Position numbers and translations under genes: made by a program | The notes under the pieces: model-generated | Told to the model about the DNA's origin: nothing | The model's input: the letters and a program-made list of their open reading frames with translations, nothing else | The model's database searches: none | DNA from: an uncultured Bacteroidales bacterium | GTDB taxonomy: Bacteria; Bacteroidota; Bacteroidia; Bacteroidales; Tenuifilaceae | Direction: 5' to 3' | Assembly (NCBI GenBank): GCA_937926785.1 | Contig: CALBBQ010000009.1 | Coordinates: 1-64,000 of the forward strand | DNA length: 64,000 bases | Shown: positions 1 to 9,634 of the stretch, one piece after another | Layout: the number at the start of each line of letters is the position of its first letter | Numbering within the stretch: the stretch's first letter is position 1

Positions 1-1
1 T

Positions 2-289
2 GAACCCGATAGCTTTAGCGCTTTTAGCTTGGTTCGCTTCCAAATTAACCCCCATTACCTCGATGCCAACCCCGAAGGCCATGCCGGAGAAACCCGCGAG
101 CAACGAATTATCGAGTTTATCGAGATGGACCCACACGTTTACGTCGTAGGACTCCGTGAGGGCACCATGATCCTGCTGGAAGATGTAAAGTTCTCGCTAA
201 TTGGTCCTAAGCCGGCCCGAATATTTAAAAAGGGACAACCCACCCGCGAGGTCTATCCGGGCGATGATTTAGATTTCCTCTTTGAGTAA
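2..289 (+). CDS. pepE: Peptidase E (aspartyl dipeptidase, family S51), C-terminal part
   Basis: The gene enters from the left edge: the frame is open from base 2, so the true start lies outside the window. Peptidase E cleaves dipeptides with N-terminal Asp in the cytoplasm. The fragment carries the family motif QINPHYLD with the catalytic His and, exactly 35 residues later, the Glu of GLREG. This is the spacing of His157 and Glu192 in the Ser-His-Glu triad known for Salmonella PepE; the nucleophile Ser lies upstream of the window. It ends with the usual GPKPARIFKKG segment. The gene is followed by a clear intrinsic terminator. The assignment rests on motif recognition and is secure for a C-terminal piece. 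Confidence 0.9.
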   Translation, partial: EPDSFSAFSLVRFQINPHYLDANPEGHAGETREQRIIEFIEMDPHVYVVGLREGTMILLEDVKFSLIGPKPARIFKKGQPTREVYPGDDLDFLFE

Positions 290-313
290 TTGATGATGAA
301 ACGCTTATACCAG

Positions 314-340
314 AACAGGGCTGTTAGCCCTGTTTTGTTT
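314..340 (+). terminator. Rho-independent terminator after pepE
   Basis: A 9-bp perfect inverted repeat, AACAGGGCT-gtt-AGCCCTGTT (314-322 and 326-334), is followed by TTGTTT. It sits 24 bases after the pepE stop. The stop codon of the convergent UpxY-like gene lies inside its T-rich tail, so it may also slow transcription coming the other way. Confidence 0.85.
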
Positions 341-854
341 ATTCCCTTTTTATCACAACGTACTCTGTAGGTAGGGTAACCAAAAGCGAATGGCTGATAT
401 GGTCAATACGAATTACTACTTTCTTTTTGCCTGCGTGCTCAACCATCTCTCCCTCAATACCCTTGAATGATCCAAATCTGACCTCAACGCGTGCACCAGG
501 TTCTATCTGCCCCTCTACTGCCTCAATCTCAATATCCTGAACCAAGAGCTGCTTTACCTGTTCTATCTGTTTATCAGGAATGGGAACAGCTTTACCTTCA
601 AAGGTCACGTATCTGACCACACCCACAGTGTTAAGCACATCGTAGTAACGTTTGGAATCAATTCTTACGAATATGTATGAGCGGAAAATCGGTTCGTCAA
701 CCAGCTTTTTCCTATCGCTCCATTGCTTGAGTTTTCTCTGTAATGGCAAAAAGGTTTCAATTCCCTTCTCAACCAAACGAGCGTACACCTTTTTTTCGTT
801 TCGAGGTTTGGTGTACACCGCATACCAGTTTACCATATTTTTAGTAGTATTCAT
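339..854 (-). CDS. UpxY/NusG-family transcription antiterminator
   Basis: 171-residue NusG-like protein with an N-terminal NGN domain (WYAVYTKPRNEKKV, the FLPL strand, then the segment with RSYIFVRID) and a C-terminal KOW domain (PGARVEVRFGSFKGIEGEM). Specialised NusG paralogues such as RfaH and Bacteroides UpxY bind RNA polymerase and allow read-through of particular long operons, typically capsule or polysaccharide loci. Here it stands alone, between pepE and a TetR gene, with no polysaccharide operon beside it, so its target is unknown. A longer ORF begins at 878, but the start at 854 is preferred: a -7 box (876-883) lies over the longer start, and 854 leaves a leader of roughly 17 nt. NGN+KOW assignment is firm; the antiterminator role is inferred from the family. 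Confidence 0.85.
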   Translation of the reverse strand: MNTTKNMVNWYAVYTKPRNEKKVYARLVEKGIETFLPLQRKLKQWSDRKKLVDEPIFRSYIFVRIDSKRYYDVLNTVGVVRYVTFEGKAVPIPDKQIEQVKQLLVQDIEIEAVEGQIEPGARVEVRFGSFKGIEGEMVEHAGKKKVVIRIDHISHSLLVTLPTEYVVIKRE

Positions 855-875
855 CGCTTTTATTAAATGGATTGG

Positions 876-883
876 CAAAAGTA
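876..883 (-). promoter_or_regulatory. Bacteroidota -7 box for the UpxY-like gene
   Basis: On the minus strand this reads TACTTTTG, a full match to TAnnTTTG. It sits about 21 nt upstream of the ATG at 854, leaving a short leader and ruling out the longer ORF start at 878. No convincing -33 TTTG was found. Confidence 0.5.
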
Positions 884-1055
884 CTTTTTTTACCCAGCCT
901 AAGTCTCACTTAAACCTTATTCTTTCGTTTTGCCGTGTTTGTAAAATTAGTCTGACATGACTATTGTTCAAATTTTCATCCAACATTTTAAATTTAAATC
1001 GTTACGAATGATTTTTCATGATATTTTGATAATTAATTGATCGTTTTACGGTTAA

Positions 1056-1102
1056 CAGTGTTTACTTTTTTAACATCGTTAACTATATTTGTATTTACAC
1101 TG
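1056..1102 (+). promoter_or_regulatory. Promoter and candidate autoregulatory operator of the TetR gene
   Basis: A perfect -7 box TATATTTG lies at 1084-1091, 19 bases before the ATG at 1110. Directly upstream is a 5-3-5 inverted repeat TTAAC-atc-GTTAA (1070-1082). Both sit between wider inverted arms CAGTGT (1056-1061) and ACACTG (1097-1102). Nested symmetry over the promoter of a TetR gene suggests autorepression. The symmetry is seen directly; the function is inferred. Confidence 0.5.
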
Positions 1103-1109
1103 CTGCACG

Positions 1110-2204
1110 ATGCGTAATAAGCTTCTGAAAGAAAAACGAATGCGTGGCTACTTTATTGAAGCAGCCAAGGAAATCCTTAAAGGCGAAGGCATCGACAGCA
1201 TGAGCGTTCGAAACATTGCCGATCAGGCTGGTTACTCCTATGCAACCCTCTACAACTACTTCAAAGATGTTACCGACGTTATTAACGAATGTATCAAAGA
1301 TTTTGCCGAGGAATGCCAGGAATATATCGAGGAGAAGACCAAAAAGTTTGAAAACGGACCAGAAAAGTTGAAAAGAATAATTACCAGCTACGTTGATTAC
1401 TTCCTCGAATACCCTAGCATCTTTGATGTGTTCTACCTTGAAAAAATTAACCAGATTGAGAAAAAGACTGAAACATCGGAACTCATAACTACCCTTCTCG
1501 ATCGTCTATGCGAAAAGCAATGGAACTACCTGATTAGTAACGGTTACACATCTGCCTTTAATGCTGAGAAAGCTCAATCTACGCTTCGGTACCAAATCCC
1601 AGGCCTTTTACTCCTATACCTTAACCGGAAAAATCCTGAAAACCAAAAGGCTTTCATGGCCTTAGTCGATCGGCAGTTAGAAAAAATAGTCCGTTTCGAA
1701 ACTCCTGTTAAACCAACCGTTACCCAGGAGGAACAGGTGCTTAGCTTTATTTTTGATCATCCCGAGAGCAGAAGTCATCACTACTTCATACACTACACCC
1801 GCGAGAAACAGGTTGCCGATAAAATAGTTAAAGAAGGGTTTAAGTATATCGAATCGTTTCACAATTCGGCCGAACAGGTAACCAACGATAAACTCGATTT
1901 TCTGTATAAACACAACATCTATAAACCCTACGGGAATCATATAGTCATCATTGGCATTGCCCGGAGTGTCTTTGACAAATACGCTGCTTTGGTTCGCGAA
2001 AAGGGGCTGAACGCCTACATCGAGAATATCCTATCCGAAGAACCTCCCGAATATGATGATGAAGCCGAAGAGTACCGATACACCCTTCCACGCCAGTTTA
2101 TTAAAGGGTATGCCAACTATATCTCAGGGGAAATGGTTACGAACCCGGATTTTAACCCATCGTACGATTCTCCAGAATTCCTGAATAAACTGATTATGAA
2201 ATAG
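1110..2204 (+). CDS. TetR-family regulator with unusual C-terminal extension
   Basis: 364 residues from the ATG at 1110; the frame extends to a TTG at 1089, but that codon overlaps the -7 box. Residues 10-52 are a typical TetR DNA-binding domain (AAKEILKGEGIDSMSVRNIA, then GYSYATLYNYFKD). Residues about 55-200 form the usual all-helical ligand/dimerisation region. TetR proteins are normally near 200 residues; here about 145 more follow (roughly 220-364), with IHYT, ADKIVKEGFKY, a central segment GNHIVIIGIARSVF and near the end LPRQFIKGY. This layout loosely recalls ADP-ribosyltransferase-fold proteins (HYT-like start, IL/IVKEGF helix, final P-x-[EQ]-[FY]-I strand), but that is a weak inference and no catalytic set is certain. 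The gene is monocistronic and convergent with the hydrolase gene, so its target is not given by context except for its own promoter. Confidence 0.85.
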   Translation: MRNKLLKEKRMRGYFIEAAKEILKGEGIDSMSVRNIADQAGYSYATLYNYFKDVTDVINECIKDFAEECQEYIEEKTKKFENGPEKLKRIITSYVDYFLEYPSIFDVFYLEKINQIEKKTETSELITTLLDRLCEKQWNYLISNGYTSAFNAEKAQSTLRYQIPGLLLLYLNRKNPENQKAFMALVDRQLEKIVRFETPVKPTVTQEEQVLSFIFDHPESRSHHYFIHYTREKQVADKIVKEGFKYIESFHNSAEQVTNDKLDFLYKHNIYKPYGNHIVIIGIARSVFDKYAALVREKGLNAYIENILSEEPPEYDDEAEEYRYTLPRQFIKGYANYISGEMVTNPDFNPSYDSPEFLNKLIMK

Positions 2205-2211
2205 GTAAAAG

Positions 2212-2946
2212 CTACTTCAACTTCCCGAAGAACATGGTAATGGCCAACCAGTAATCGTTGCTCGAGGGGTTGTTTGCCCAAAGGGCGCTTGAGCCATGTC
2301 GTCCTTTTTCGGAAGGACAAAATTGTGTAACCAGGCTCTGTCGTTTCACCGACCCCATAAGGCTTTTAACGGCCTCACATTCTCCTTTCGAAGAGAGTAC
2401 CAACACGGGCACCGATATATCAGAAATTTTTGTTGATACAAAATCATTTGGAGAAAAGTATTCGCCAGGCGAAAAGGCAACCACGCCTTTGGTGCGTAAA
2501 TCCTTTGAGGCCTGAATTAACACAAGCGATGCTGAATAGGAGCTACCCCATAGTATAAAGGGGTTATTTGTTTGCCGCTTAACATAGTTAATAGCACCTT
2601 CCATATCGGCAATTGCATCGGTATAGTTGGTAGGTAAACCTTTCTCTTTGGCACGTTGGGCTGTTTCGTTTTTTATTCCGTTCACCTCGCCGCCAGAGCG
2701 TAAATCAACGGCCAGACAGTTGTATCCAAGGTTTACAATTCGGGGAGCAATCTCCCGGTACTCGCCACGGCTATACCTGGCCTGATGGAAAAGTATTACG
2801 TAGGGCACATCGGAAGCCCGGTAGAACAAATCGGCTGTAACCTCTAAACCATCCTTAGCGGGAAAAGTGATTTTTTGCTGTCCCATTGCAGTATAGCTAT
2901 ACATGAAGGTTGCCAGCATACCAAAAACGATTCCTGGTTTAAACAT
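2212..2946 (-). CDS. Exported alpha/beta hydrolase (dienelactone-hydrolase-like)
   Basis: 244 residues. A hydrophobic N-terminus ending near AMGQQ looks like a signal peptide, so the product is probably periplasmic. The alpha/beta-hydrolase core shows FHQARYSRGEY (oxyanion region), the nucleophile elbow WGSSYSA and a late His in RHGSS. At the usual acid position the strand VPVLVLSSKGECEAV offers Glu rather than the common Asp. The substrate is unknown. It is the third gene of atpD-atpC-hydrolase, starting 3 bases after the atpC stop, so it is probably cotranscribed with F1 genes, though no functional link is evident. Confidence 0.8.
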   Translation of the reverse strand: MFKPGIVFGMLATFMYSYTAMGQQKITFPAKDGLEVTADLFYRASDVPYVILFHQARYSRGEYREIAPRIVNLGYNCLAVDLRSGGEVNGIKNETAQRAKEKGLPTNYTDAIADMEGAINYVKRQTNNPFILWGSSYSASLVLIQASKDLRTKGVVAFSPGEYFSPNDFVSTKISDISVPVLVLSSKGECEAVKSLMGSVKRQSLVTQFCPSEKGRHGSSALWANNPSSNDYWLAITMFFGKLK

Positions 2947-2949
2947 GCC

Positions 2950-3207
2950 CTAATATGTTTGAGTGATGACCTCCGATACCACCGAAACCACATCGTTTTC
3001 AACCCTCAAAAAGCCTCCTGAAGGGATATCAAAGAACAGCTCTGCTCCATCGTTCCGAACCACTCTCACCACACCAGGTTCCAGCGACGAAATGATTGGG
3101 GTGTGTTTTTTCAAAATACCAAACGAGCCCTTGGTACCGGGAACCTGAACGTAGTAAACATCTTCAATCTCGAAGAGCTTATCAACCGAGTATAGCTCAC
3201 AGATCAT
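2950..3207 (-). CDS. atpC: ATP synthase F1 epsilon subunit (short form)
   Basis: 85 residues matching the N-terminal beta-sandwich of the epsilon subunit (PGTKGSFGILKKHTPIISSL, then PSGGFLRVENDVVSVV). It joins gamma to the c-ring in the central stalk. The usual length is about 130-140; the C-terminal two-helix domain that can inhibit ATP hydrolysis in many bacteria is absent. The stop is clean, so this is a short subunit rather than a frameshift. It begins 6 bases after the atpD stop. Confidence 0.93.
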   Translation of the reverse strand: MICELYSVDKLFEIEDVYYVQVPGTKGSFGILKKHTPIISSLEPGVVRVVRNDGAELFFDIPSGGFLRVENDVVSVVSEVITQTY

Positions 3208-3213
3208 AGGGGT

Positions 3214-4770
<1,557 letters not shown>

Positions 4771-4791
4771 CTAACATTTTTTTGCTAAAAA

Positions 4792-7700
4792 TCATTTGAA
4801 CGATACCGCAGATTGCATCAGCTTTTCAAGTTTCTTGGTTACATCGGTTTGCCCATAAGTATTTGCAATGGAAGCCAGTTCCTGTAGGGTTTGAGCCGTA
4901 AGCTGGATATCATCATCATAGTACCTTCTAATATCGTTAGAAAGTGAGAGGTAATACCTTAGCTTCTGCTCGCTTACTTTTGCATAATCAAGAACTATCC
5001 TGTTGGCTTTTTCGGCTTGGTTGGCTTTATAGTAGGATTCTGCAATTCCAAACATAAAGAAATCGTAAGGGAAACGCGGATGTGGCATAAGCTCTGTGAT
5101 TTTGTCCAGGACTTTTATTGCAGAGTCCTTCTTTCCTTCTTCAATCAACTTATTAGCCAGGCGGGAAAAAGTATTCCTTAACTTGAGAACAACGGACGTT
5201 CGCTGTATGTTATGGTCGATAAACACATCTGGTTCGTTCATACGGCCCCATCGGAACCGGTTCATCAATCGGTCGTAAAGGATATCGGTATCTATTCGGG
5301 CAACATTAAGAAAATCGTTTGTTTTGGTTCGGATAGGAACCAAACGATAGGCAAAACCCTCGTGCTGCAGGTATTCCGAAATGCCTATATCGCCATCGCC
5401 GAAAGGCGATACGAAGTATATGGGTCGCTCCCAGTTGTTGTTGGCAATAATATCAAGTATTGCCAATGCGCTCTTAGTAATGTATTGGCCTTTTATGGTC
5501 CATACCATGCTATCCACAATAAGTGAGGCATCGCTAGGCTTAACAGTTCCTGTTGATAATACTTTTTGTTTATCAACAGTTAGCTTAACTGTATTAGTGG
5601 GCAAGTAATCAATGGGTTTTTCGCCTGGAATCTTATACTTTTTAGTGGGGTCATCACTAAGTACAAACTCCAGGAGGGGCTTAAGCTCAAAGGGTTGGTT
5701 CAGTCTGTTAATGATATATACGATATCCCTGGTACCCATCACATACTGGTCGTGCTTCATCGATATGGGTAGGGGTTTTGAATCGTAAACCTTATTCTTC
5801 ATCTGGTCGATATACCAATCCGTACCAAGTAGGCTTAAATTGACTATTCTGACATCGGTTCTAACGCCTTCTACCTCCTGAGCATACCAAAGCGGGAAGG
5901 TATCGTTATCGCCATTGGTAAAAAGGATTGCATTGGGTTCGCATGAGTTAAGGTAGTTGTAAGCAAAATCGCGGGCAATATACCTGCCCGAACGATCGTG
6001 GTCATCCCAATTCTCATAGCCCATTATCACAGGTACTACCATGCAAATTGCAGTTGCTGCAACAGCCGAAGATGCTTCGCTGAGTTTCTTTTTGAGCCAT
6101 TCAAAAACAGCAAGTATTCCCAGCCCAATCCAAATGGCAAAAGCATAGAATGATCCGGCGTAGGCGTAATCGCGCTCACGGGGTTGCAAGGGTGTTTGAT
6201 TCAGATACATTACAATGGCAATGCCCGTTAAGAAAAAGAGCATGAAAACTACCCAAAAGTTCTTCTTATCGCTTTTTACCTGCAATTGGTAAAATATTCC
6301 TAGCAATCCAAGGATTAAGGGCAAGAAGTAATAGGTGTTGCGCGACGGGTGATTCTTCATATCGTCGGTAAGCTTGTCCTGGTTACCCAGGAATATGGCA
6401 TCAATTGGTTTTATCCCGCTAATCCAGTTCCCGTTTTCGACCCCGCCATGGCTTTGAACATCATCCTGCCGGCCAACAAAGTTCCACATGAAGTAACGAA
6501 TGTACATATGCCCAATTTGGTAACGGAAAAAGAACAGCAGGTTTTCGCCAAAGGTGGGAACATAACGGGTCTCCATTGATCCATCACGGGTTTTAACGCT
6601 TACCGGACGACCTTGAATGTTTGCCCATTTCTTGTATTCGGCCACATGATCGCTCTGTGGGCTATACATCCTGGGGAAAAGGGTTTTGAATCGATCGTCG
6701 AACTCGTAATTAGTTTTTAAGTATGACCTAACATACCGGCCATCCTTTGGGATCCAGGTCTCCGAGTCCTCATCATTTACCACCGGTGCATTATAGTACT
6801 GCCCGTAAATCAAGGGTCTATCACCATACTGTTCCCGGTTCAGGTAGCTGATTAGTGAAAAGGCATTCGAAGGGTTATTCTCGTTAATCGGAGGATTGGC
6901 GTAAGCTCTAATCACTATCATGAGGTAGGAAGAGTAACCTATAAGAATTACGGTAATGCCCAGCAGTAGAGTGTTTAGTATTACTCTCCCCTTCTTGTGT
7001 GTAACATAAATACCATATGCTAAAGCGCCAAAAAGCAGAACAAAGTAGAACAGCAATCCGGAGTTATATGGCAAACCCAAAGAGTTAACAAAAAATAAAT
7101 CGAACCACGATCCTACCCTGAATGTTCCCGGTATAATGATGTACAAAATGCTTCCCAGTATAAGTGCCGAAACTGCAAGCGTAGCCAGCACCCCATTTCG
7201 GGTGGCCATGAATTTTTTAAAGTAGAAGATAAACGCTATTGCCGGGATGGTAAGCAGATTCAGCAAGTGAACCCCAATTGAAAGCCCCATCACGTATGCA
7301 ATTAGAATGAGCCAACGTGTTGAGTGTGGTTCATCGGCCTGCTCCTCCCACTTAAGTATGGCCCAGAAAACAAAAGCTGTGAACAACGACGACATGGCGT
7401 ACACTTCTGCCTCAACGGCCGAGAACCAAAATGTATCGGAAAAAGTGTAGGCAAGTGCACCAACAGCTCCGCTTCCCATTATCGCTATTAGCTGCCCAAC
7501 TTTCATTTCGTATGAATTTCCCACAATGAGCTTTCGGGCTAAATGGGTGATAGTCCAGAAAAGAAAAAGAATGGTAAAAGCACTTGCCAACGCCGACATT
7601 ACGTTAACCATCATGGCCACTTTGGTTACATCGGGCGCAAATAGCGAAAAAATACGGGCTATCATCATAAATAATGGCGCCCCCGGGGGATGACCCACCT

Positions 7701-7839
7701 CAAGCTTGAAAGCGGTTGCTATGAACTCACCACAATCCCAAAAACTTGCTGTGGGCTCTATGGTAAGTAAGTAAACTATTGCCGAAATGGAAAACACTAC
7801 CCATCCGATAATGTTGTTGGCTTTGCGAAAACTTATCAT
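4792..7839 (-). CDS. DUF2723 (GT117-like) membrane glycosyltransferase with TPR tail
   Basis: 1015 residues. The N-terminal half is a polytopic membrane protein starting with a TM helix at about 11-27 and the family's first-loop segment EPTASFWDCGEFIATAF then GHPPGAP; the acidic residues in such loops are typical catalytic/metal positions of GT-C enzymes. More TM helices follow to about residue 620, then a soluble region (ILFTNGDNDTFPLWYAQ) and C-terminal TPR-like helices (about 880-1010). DUF2723 is shared with TMEM260, a eukaryotic protein O-mannosyltransferase, so a role in extracytoplasmic protein glycosylation is plausible but donor and acceptor are unknown. Bacteroidota O-glycosylate many exported proteins. 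It lies upstream of atpDC but atpDC has its own promoter. Confidence 0.85.
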   Translation of the reverse strand: MISFRKANNIIGWVVFSISAIVYLLTIEPTASFWDCGEFIATAFKLEVGHPPGAPLFMMIARIFSLFAPDVTKVAMMVNVMSALASAFTILFLFWTITHLARKLIVGNSYEMKVGQLIAIMGSGAVGALAYTFSDTFWFSAVEAEVYAMSSLFTAFVFWAILKWEEQADEPHSTRWLILIAYVMGLSIGVHLLNLLTIPAIAFIFYFKKFMATRNGVLATLAVSALILGSILYIIIPGTFRVGSWFDLFFVNSLGLPYNSGLLFYFVLLFGALAYGIYVTHKKGRVILNTLLLGITVILIGYSSYLMIVIRAYANPPINENNPSNAFSLISYLNREQYGDRPLIYGQYYNAPVVNDEDSETWIPKDGRYVRSYLKTNYEFDDRFKTLFPRMYSPQSDHVAEYKKWANIQGRPVSVKTRDGSMETRYVPTFGENLLFFFRYQIGHMYIRYFMWNFVGRQDDVQSHGGVENGNWISGIKPIDAIFLGNQDKLTDDMKNHPSRNTYYFLPLILGLLGIFYQLQVKSDKKNFWVVFMLFFLTGIAIVMYLNQTPLQPRERDYAYAGSFYAFAIWIGLGILAVFEWLKKKLSEASSAVAATAICMVVPVIMGYENWDDHDRSGRYIARDFAYNYLNSCEPNAILFTNGDNDTFPLWYAQEVEGVRTDVRIVNLSLLGTDWYIDQMKNKVYDSKPLPISMKHDQYVMGTRDIVYIINRLNQPFELKPLLEFVLSDDPTKKYKIPGEKPIDYLPTNTVKLTVDKQKVLSTGTVKPSDASLIVDSMVWTIKGQYITKSALAILDIIANNNWERPIYFVSPFGDGDIGISEYLQHEGFAYRLVPIRTKTNDFLNVARIDTDILYDRLMNRFRWGRMNEPDVFIDHNIQRTSVVLKLRNTFSRLANKLIEEGKKDSAIKVLDKITELMPHPRFPYDFFMFGIAESYYKANQAEKANRIVLDYAKVSEQKLRYYLSLSNDIRRYYDDDIQLTAQTLQELASIANTYGQTDVTKKLEKLMQSAVSFK

Positions 7840-7882
7840 GACTGTTTGTTTAGTTCAATTTTTTTAGCGGGTTTAAACCAAG

Positions 7883-7890
7883 CAAATGTA
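7883..7890 (-). promoter_or_regulatory. -7 box for the DUF2723 gene
   Basis: The minus strand reads TACATTTG, a full TAnnTTTG match, 43 bases before the ATG at 7839. No strong -33 element was identified. Confidence 0.45.
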
Positions 7891-7984
7891 GAACATTTTA
7901 CATTACAATTTCACTTTCCCACAAACCTAATAGTGGTAGTTAAAGAACTAAAGAACTTTATCCCTGTGAAAACGTAAAAATGTA

Positions 7985-7992
7985 TAGTTTTG
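7985..7992 (+). promoter_or_regulatory. -7 box for yciH
   Basis: TAGTTTTG, a full TAnnTTTG match, 25 bases before the yciH ATG. Confidence 0.45.
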
Positions 7993-8017
7993 TATCTATT
8001 CAAAATACTATTCTGAA

Positions 8018-8356
8018 ATGGACTGGAAAGATAAGCTTAGCTTTGCATACTCCACAAATCCCGATTTCAACCCAGATGAGGTTGAAGGAAATAAGGAGCA
8101 AGAAATTATTCCGCCATCAAAACAACGCCTGATAGTTGGAATTGAGCGTAAGAATCGGGGTGGTAAATGTGTTACCCTGGTCAAAGGATTCTCAGGACCC
8201 GATGATGAACTCGAAAAGCTTGGCAAATTGTTGAAAACCCGATGTGGCGTTGGTGGAACTGTTAAGGATGGCGAAATAGTTATCCAAGGCGAGATTAAAC
8301 AGAAAGTGGCCTCAATTTTGCAGAAGCTGGGGTATAAAGTAACCATTTCAGGGTAA
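8018..8356 (+). CDS. yciH: SUI1/eIF1-like translation factor YciH
   Basis: 112 residues. The C-terminal 75 residues are a SUI1 domain: IERKNRGGKCVTLVKGF, then CGVGGTVKDGEIVIQG and a final helix-strand ending GYKVTISG. Bacterial YciH is related to eukaryotic eIF1 and is thought to influence start-codon fidelity or initiation under stress. The charged N-terminal 35 residues are typical of the bacterial form. It starts a plus-strand cluster; the EEP nuclease follows 9 bases later, but a shared function is not implied. Confidence 0.92.
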   Translation: MDWKDKLSFAYSTNPDFNPDEVEGNKEQEIIPPSKQRLIVGIERKNRGGKCVTLVKGFSGPDDELEKLGKLLKTRCGVGGTVKDGEIVIQGEIKQKVASILQKLGYKVTISG

Positions 8357-8365
8357 AAAAAGTAA

Positions 8366-9628
8366 ATGAAACGGGTACGGAGTATATGGATTTTAGTGTT
8401 TATAGTGATATCGGGGCTTTCCTACGCCGATACCCTTACTGTAATGCACTACAACCTGATGTACTACGATAAAATTTACAGCGATTGCAATAGCACAAAT
8501 AACAATGTAGATTCAAAAGATGGCTACCTGAGAACCATATTGGGATATGTAAAACCCGATATACTGCTAGTTAACGAGGTAAACGACGCCATTGCAAGCG
8601 TGGAGCGTATAAAAACCAATACCCTGAACATAAATGGCGTAACTCACTACAAACGTGCAAATTTTAGCGGTAGTTTCCTGGTTAACATGATTTACTACAA
8701 CTCCGACAAAGTGGAGCTTAAAGGGCAGGATGCCATTCCCACTTCGCCACGTGAAACCAACGTGTACAAGCTTTACCTGAAAACCGCGGGTTTAGCAAAC
8801 GCGGACACCATCTTCCTTTACCACTTTGTTACTCACCTTAAGGCTGGCAGCACATCATCCGATGCCAACCAAAGAACAGCTGCTGCCAACGCAATAATGA
8901 GCTACATCAGCACAAAAAACATCCAAGGCAATGTTATCATTTCCGGCGATATGAACCTTTACGGTGCCTCCGAAGGGGCTTTTGTTGCCTTTACAACTCC
9001 TACCGGGCCAAACAGCTTCAGGTTCTACGACCCGCTGAACAAGGTGGGCGAATGGCACGCCAACTACAACTTTAGAAACGTTCATACCCAATCCACACGG
9101 ACTATAGCAAACGAGGGTTGCTTCTCAACCGGGGGCTTCGACGACCGCTTTGATTTTATTCTGACTTCCAGCGAAGTACTGAGCGGCGCTAAGGGCATTA
9201 AGTTCTTCAGCTACCAAGCACTGGGACAAGATGGGAACCGTTATAATAGCTCAATAATCTCACCTGCCAACATGAGCGTTCCGGCCGAAGTTGCCAATGC
9301 CCTGTACGGCATGTCCGACCATATTCCATTGGTGATGAAGGTAACCTACTCATCAGCACCATCGTCGGCTAAAGCCGAGAAAAACAGCCTATCGCTTCAT
9401 TACAACAACCCGGTAACCGAAATGCTTACCCTTCAAGTTCCTGAAAGTGCTCCTGTAAAAGCAGTTAACCTCTACAACATTCTTGGAAACAAGCTGCAGA
9501 GCATTTACCCAAACGCTGATTCTCAGAAAATCGACATCGATTTATCCTCATTCCCTTCCGGTTTTCTTTTAGTTGAAGTGATATTAAAGGACGGCCGACA
9601 GAAAACCATAAAAATATTAAAAAAATAG
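8366..9628 (+). CDS. T9SS-exported endonuclease/exonuclease/phosphatase-family nuclease
   Basis: 420 residues. A signal peptide (about 1-21, ending SYA) precedes an EEP-fold catalytic domain (about 22-330) with VMHYNLMYYD, the catalytic Glu in NEVND, SGDMNLYG and the terminal SDHIPLVMK; these are the metal and His residues of the DNase I-like superfamily. The last 75 residues form a T9SS type A sorting domain (LHYNNPVTEMLTLQVP, NLYNILGNKL, FPSGFLLVEV, ending KTIKILKK). The product should therefore be secreted or surface-attached. Likely substrates are extracellular nucleic acids or phosphoesters; the superfamily also contains lipid phosphatases, so the substrate is inferred. The large secreted protein gene follows after 6 bases. 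Confidence 0.9.
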   Translation: MKRVRSIWILVFIVISGLSYADTLTVMHYNLMYYDKIYSDCNSTNNNVDSKDGYLRTILGYVKPDILLVNEVNDAIASVERIKTNTLNINGVTHYKRANFSGSFLVNMIYYNSDKVELKGQDAIPTSPRETNVYKLYLKTAGLANADTIFLYHFVTHLKAGSTSSDANQRTAAANAIMSYISTKNIQGNVIISGDMNLYGASEGAFVAFTTPTGPNSFRFYDPLNKVGEWHANYNFRNVHTQSTRTIANEGCFSTGGFDDRFDFILTSSEVLSGAKGIKFFSYQALGQDGNRYNSSIISPANMSVPAEVANALYGMSDHIPLVMKVTYSSAPSSAKAEKNSLSLHYNNPVTEMLTLQVPESAPVKAVNLYNILGNKLQSIYPNADSQKIDIDLSSFPSGFLLVEVILKDGRQKTIKILKK

Positions 9629-9634
9629 ATATCA

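Noticed and set aside
8743..8758. Near-parS sequence with CACGTGAAACC
   Set aside because: Only one half matches and it lies inside the EEP nuclease coding sequence; probably chance.
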